A DNA stretch of 64,000 nt from Hepsetus odoe (taxonomy: Eukaryota; Chordata; Actinopteri; Characiformes; Hepsetidae), in assembly GCA_017165825.1 (NCBI GenBank), contig CM029384.1:13789715-13853714 (forward strand), in the 5' to 3' direction. The position numbers and the translations under genes are program-made. The notes beneath the pieces are model-generated. The model was given only the letters and a program-made list of their open reading frames with translations. It had not been told where the DNA came from and did no database searches. Of this stretch, positions 59,543 through 64,000 are shown in pieces (within the stretch, counting starts at the first letter, position 1; the number at the start of each line of letters is the position of its first letter).

Positions 59543-62500
59543 CTATATATAAGGGTCATGGCTTCAGATTAGAGGCTTCTCACCCATTGACCATCAGCTG
59601 AAAAAACTAAGAGTAATTAGTTTTCAAATAACTTATAAAATCAGAATGCAGTTGCATGTTTGCATGAATTGGTACTTTGGAGGTTCTAGTCATATCCCAC
59701 GCATTGACTCAGGCTCAGGGAAAGCACAGAGAATGAGGTGGCTGCAGGAAGCAGCTGGGTGTGTGTTTGTCCTTATGTTTACATGCCAGGACAGTAATGC
59801 TAATTTAAGACTCCTCGAGGCTCCCCCTCTCTGGTGTTGACGGCGAATTTTGTGACAGAGTGGATTTCTTACAGCTCATTGAGCAGATGAGAATACAGCC
59901 GCCGCTGATTAAATAGGGTCATGGATTTGTTTGAGCAGATTTGCTATTGGTTGGATCATATAATACTCTCTCATTCCCTCTTTCTCTCTTTTCTCGTCTA
60001 TCTCATTCTTTCTTTTTGCTATCTCTTGCAGCCTTCTTTTTCTGTATGTTCTTCTGCCCTCTCAATTGATCTCTTACACTCTCTCCCTCTTTCCCTTTCT
60101 CCATGTTGTTTTTCGGTCCAGCTGCAGAGCGCCTGACGTAGCTCTGATGAATACGTCTGGAATAGAAGCCATATGTGAGCTGAGAAAATGCACACAGCAC
60201 AGAAACAAGAGGGCTTTCAGAAAGACACTCTCAAGCTCTGACCAGGAGAGCAAGTGCAGAGGTTGCTGCTTTATAATCTAGACTTGCGTGAATGTTCCTT
60301 AATTAATACATTCATTCAACATTTTTACAAGAAGTCTTCACTACAGTTGTTAGGTGTCGACTGCTATTGATTTGGGGTCATTTTGTCTGCCATGGCGAGT
60401 AGAAAGAAAGTAGTCATACCATTGTTCGCTTCAGTTGGATGAACTAATCTCAGTTTGAAAAAAAATTTTTTTTAGACAATATTAGTAATTTGTAAGGGAT
60501 GGTTCATTCATAATGGGCAGACCTCAACAGGAAAAGGATCTCGATATTGATATTGCAGAGAAGAAGGACTGAAACTGATGCAGTCTAACAAATTTTCTCT
60601 GAATGAGCACACACTCACACTGTGGGATGCTGTGCTGGTAGCTTCCTTTGTGTAATGGGTGTTGAGTAAGCTGAGAAGTTAGCTCATTTTAATGTTTAGT
60701 AGAAACACAGGGCTGACATTGGCCTGTACTGATGATATCAACAATTAGCATCCTTAAAGGAATTGGCAAGGAACAAATGTTATGATGCCACCTAGTTCTG
60801 GACCTAAACCAAAATATATGGTTCAGCAGTATAGAGTTTGGTTTACGGTACATGTGATTTGAACCACATTTTTTTTTGTGCACTGCTTCATATTCAGTGG
60901 CAGTGTGTAAGCTACACAGACACATGCACCAGTTTAAAATTTTGGATTCCAGACACTGTTTTAATGTGCTCCAGTCTCGGGATTCAAATCACAGCCACCA
61001 AATTTAGATTTAGTGTAAGTGAGCTTGAGCGAGAGGTGTGCAATATGGCCAAAAGGTGATATTTTAATAAAAATGAAATAAATATACTTTATCTTCATGT
61101 TTGTGTCTGTTAATTTTCATATTGTTAAAAACTTTGTTCATTACTTCACAAACTGAGTTGAAGTAAATCCCTTTAAATGGGCTAATTTTTGTGTGTGCTG
61201 AAACACTGGTCAGTTTTAAAGTAATGATTATGTCATGATATTTTCAGAAAAACATTGTCACTCATTTCACAATGACAGATAATGATAATTCATATACGAG
61301 CCTTAGCTTCAGCAGGATTGTAACTGAGGTTAAATCTGCTGGATGTGTCATTATATGAAAGCTACACTTCATATACAATAGATTTAAGGGTTAATAAAGA
61401 AACAGCTGCAAAACTTTATGAAGAATTGAGTAAGACATGTATGTACTTAGGACAGATTGCTGGACCTCTCAAGCAACAGTGGTTTGTTACAGAAACAGAA
61501 CTCTTGTCATTTGTCCTGCTCATAGAACAACATGCTATATTTTTCAAGCAGCCCCATTTGAAAAAGAAAAAAAAAAGAAAGCTGGTTTTTGTACAAGGCT
61601 ATTTGTATTCTCCTCTTTCTTTGCCCTGGAAGCAGCTTGTGATTAAAACAACCGATACAGGCGTATTATATTTCCCCCAAGACTGGGAAAAAATGGGAAT
61701 GTATCATAACCATATTACATCGGTTAGGAATCACTCACTGTGCCAAGAATAGGGCAACGTGAATACCTAGGCAGTGTCGAGGCCCACAGCCTCCCCACCC
61801 TCTCGCTCTTGTTCAGTCAAGGCAAGAAAAAGTCACAACAGCATCTAGGACTAGAAAAAAGAGATGCCTTCCTCCTTAAAATACATTTGTCGTGAGCGAG
61901 GCATGTCGCTGGTGGGACTTTGGCCGGTACAATCCTTCCACTGTTAAAACAATGATGCGGTTGTGCTCCATAACCCAATTACTCCCCTCCAGAGGGAGAG
62001 AGAGAGAGCGAGAGACTCTGCTACCAAATCCCATAGTTAAGAATCCTGATCTGGGAGCTTAAAGAAAAAGACCTTATTCATTTCCCTCCTGCAACACTGC
62101 CCGCCAAAACCTGTGCTTTATGGCACACCCCTACTCCGGTTTGGAGTTGGCTGGACAAAAATACTAACACTCATATGTTCTGGAATTACAGGTTGAAGTG
62201 CAAGGATTGACATTTCTGTGGTGTTTGAAGCTGTAAATCTATGTGTGTTTTTGTATTTGTTAGTTTTTTCCTGTAAAATATAAAACCCTGCAAGTGTCGT
62301 TAGGGTTCTGGGTCTTCTAGCTTGGGCCGCACTTAAAAAATAGGTGTGTCTAGTTTGTCTAGTTTACTATAAACCCAGTTCATCCCATTCGCTTTTAGTT
62401 GTCGCCCATTGGTCTCTTAAAACTTTGCTACAGGGACAGTTCAGGCCCTGGTATGGCCATTGGCTTTGTTTTGTTTACCCCTCCTGCTGCTGTCTGTCGT

Positions 62501-62696
62501 CGGCTTTCTGGTTTCCTGGTGCTGCAAGGTTGCTGCATCTTTATTAATTCAGTGTGAGGAAGTTTGCTCAGGAAGAGGGGAAAGGGATGTGGGCAGTCAT
62601 ATTTACCGATAGGAAAAGGGTGTTCAAGAACATCGCTCACCTCAAAACACCCGTACTCTGTCCCCTGTGCAGCAGTTATTTTCGTTTTCTTTTTAG

Positions 62697-62741
62697 CCAT
62701 GGGAGCTTTTCAGCACGTCTCTCACAGAAGCTCAAGACGTT
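62697..62741 (+). other. nfix: Possible 45-nt cassette exon in nfix intron 1
   Basis: A strong acceptor (CGTTTTCTTTTTAG) ends at 62696, and a consensus donor GTAAGT starts at 62742. The enclosed 45 nt is divisible by three. In the phase set by MYSPYCLTQ it is fully open, reading Pro-Trp-Glu-Leu-Phe-Ser-Thr and ending Glu-Ala-Gln-Asp-Val. It would insert 15 residues before the NFI DNA-binding domain. Such pseudo-exons occur by chance in long introns and the last exonic base is T, so confidence is low. Confidence 0.25.
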
Positions 62742-64000
62742 GTAAGTAAATATCAAGCACATGTTCAGGTCAAGCTACAAACTGCTCTTTTCATTTTTTT
62801 TAGTCCGCAGTTTAGTTACTAACTCCAAGATTTCTAATTTAATCCTACAGTATTTATCTAAAGATGTAGAGAATGAGCCATCCAATGAATACTTATTAGT
62901 GTTACAGGGTCCGTATCATAGAAACTATATTAGCAAATAGCATATGATAAATTAAAGGTTGATTATAATGTGTAAACATGGCAAAAAAATCAATACAATA
63001 AATGGCCTGTTTTGAGTTGTGATGTCATGAACACCAACAAATGAGCACATACCCAGCTATTCAGCCTGTGGCAGTTTTAGTCCACATGCTTGTGTGGCTA
63101 AATGTTTTAAGCAAGAATGTTTGAGTTCAGACTGCCTTTAGAACCAGGCTCAGATCATTAGAGTTTAAAGGCACTGCAATAAAAAGAGCTTGACGATAAA
63201 GAAACAGTGGAAAATGATCATGAAAATGTGAATTTATACAAACAGTACAAAGGGTTTTTCATTAGATACAAGGAAATATAGGATATTGATTCTATATTTT
63301 ATGGATAATGTAGTTTTTATGTATATGCTCACAGTGTGCAGGCTCATGTGAATTCAGGCAGAGACATGTCTGCGTGTTCGTTTTTTCCTGTACAAGATTG
63401 TGTATATGTGTATATAGTGCACGTCAAGGCCTAGCGGTGACACCGGCCCCTTCCGTCTGGGCCATGGGCGACTACAAAGGAAACTTGACTGTTTAACTCT
63501 CTTTCTGTCAGCCTTTGTCTATTTCTCCACCACCCTCTCATGCTCTGTCACTCTTTCTGGCTGTATCTGGTTTAACCTAAGTATGTTCTCAATGTGGTTA
63601 CTGGCACATTGCCATTCAGTTTAGATATGCAAACTAATATGAACAAACTTACTCTGCCTGATTAGCAATTGTCTTTACCAAGCTTGTTGTGGACACAACT
63701 AAATGACACCCTAAGAGAGTTAAAACCTGAAACCAAAGGCAGAATTATGCATTTATACTTTCTTAATTATTTACTCCATGCCAAGCAGAAAATACTTAGA
63801 CATGACAGGCAGAAAGACTGAAGAGATCATGGAAAACTGACAATGAAAAGATGGAAGCAAAGCAATGGAGAGAAGGGACAAAACCAAGCGTATGAAAAGC
63901 AGCAGTGATAGAGCGAGAGAGTGGCATCCAGGCATGGCAGAGATGATCTTTAAGGGTTGTAAGTTCTTGAAGATGGGGATAAAGAGTGACAATAAAAGGG

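Larger units (their letters stand above)
48672..64000 (+). other. nfix: nfix intron 1 (5' part, at least 15.3 kb)
   Basis: From the donor at 48672 to the window edge no NFI exon 2 is found, so this is the beginning of a long first intron. It contains an internal CpG island (51770-52125), several microsatellites, one Tc1-like non-autonomous element (59049-59542) and a possible cassette exon (62697-62741). Non-repetitive blocks such as 54840-55080 might be enhancers. Long first introns with many conserved elements are typical of NFI genes. Confidence 0.85.

Overview
This is a stretch of vertebrate, almost certainly teleost fish, chromosomal DNA. It is AT-rich and exon-poor, full of long CA/GT and GGAT microsatellites, and seeded with tRNA-derived SINEs, Tc1/mariner relics and LINE relics of the kinds common in ray-finned fish. 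There are no bacterial-style operons, and most open frames run through simple repeats or transposons. The species cannot be fixed from the sequence.

The only host gene I recognise is the 5' end of nfix (nuclear factor I/X), read on the + strand. Its classical first coding exon is at 48645-48671 and encodes MYSPYCLTQ, followed by a GT splice donor. It sits in a GC-rich promoter region with a 21-codon upstream ORF. The large DNA-binding-domain exon 2, which should begin DEFHPF, is not in the window, so everything from 48672 to 64000 is the start of a long first intron. Upstream lies a second, distal CpG island (about 36960-38450). It contains a candidate first exon ending ATG|GT at 37804 and is followed by an 84-nt phase-0 exon at 44660-44743. 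Both are in frame with nfix exon 2, which suggests a distal promoter making an alternative 29-residue NFIX N-terminus.

Region by region: 1-13 kb has a 90-base hairpin, two minisatellites, an LTR-like repeat split by a SINE, and a LINE 3' fragment with a 20-bp target duplication. 13.4-13.6 kb has four evenly spaced CCAAT boxes. 15 kb has a fold-back repeat. 18.9-25.5 kb is a nest of transposon relics (SINEs, LTR-like repeat, LINE esterase ORF1, Tc1 transposase, LINE endonuclease/RT, a terminal-inverted-repeat element). 30.5-31.4 kb is an RTE-like LINE split by a SINE. 32-33.8 kb is a CpG- and CCAAT-bearing stretch. 37-48.7 kb holds the nfix first exons. 48.7-64 kb is intron 1, with an internal CpG island carrying three GAACGTTC boxes, a second Tc1-like non-autonomous element and a possible 45-nt cassette exon.

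No clearly new biological system is visible. The most interesting items are the probable alternative NFIX N-terminus, the nfix upstream ORF, the GAACGTTC repeats in the intronic CpG island, the CCAAT array and the long hairpin.
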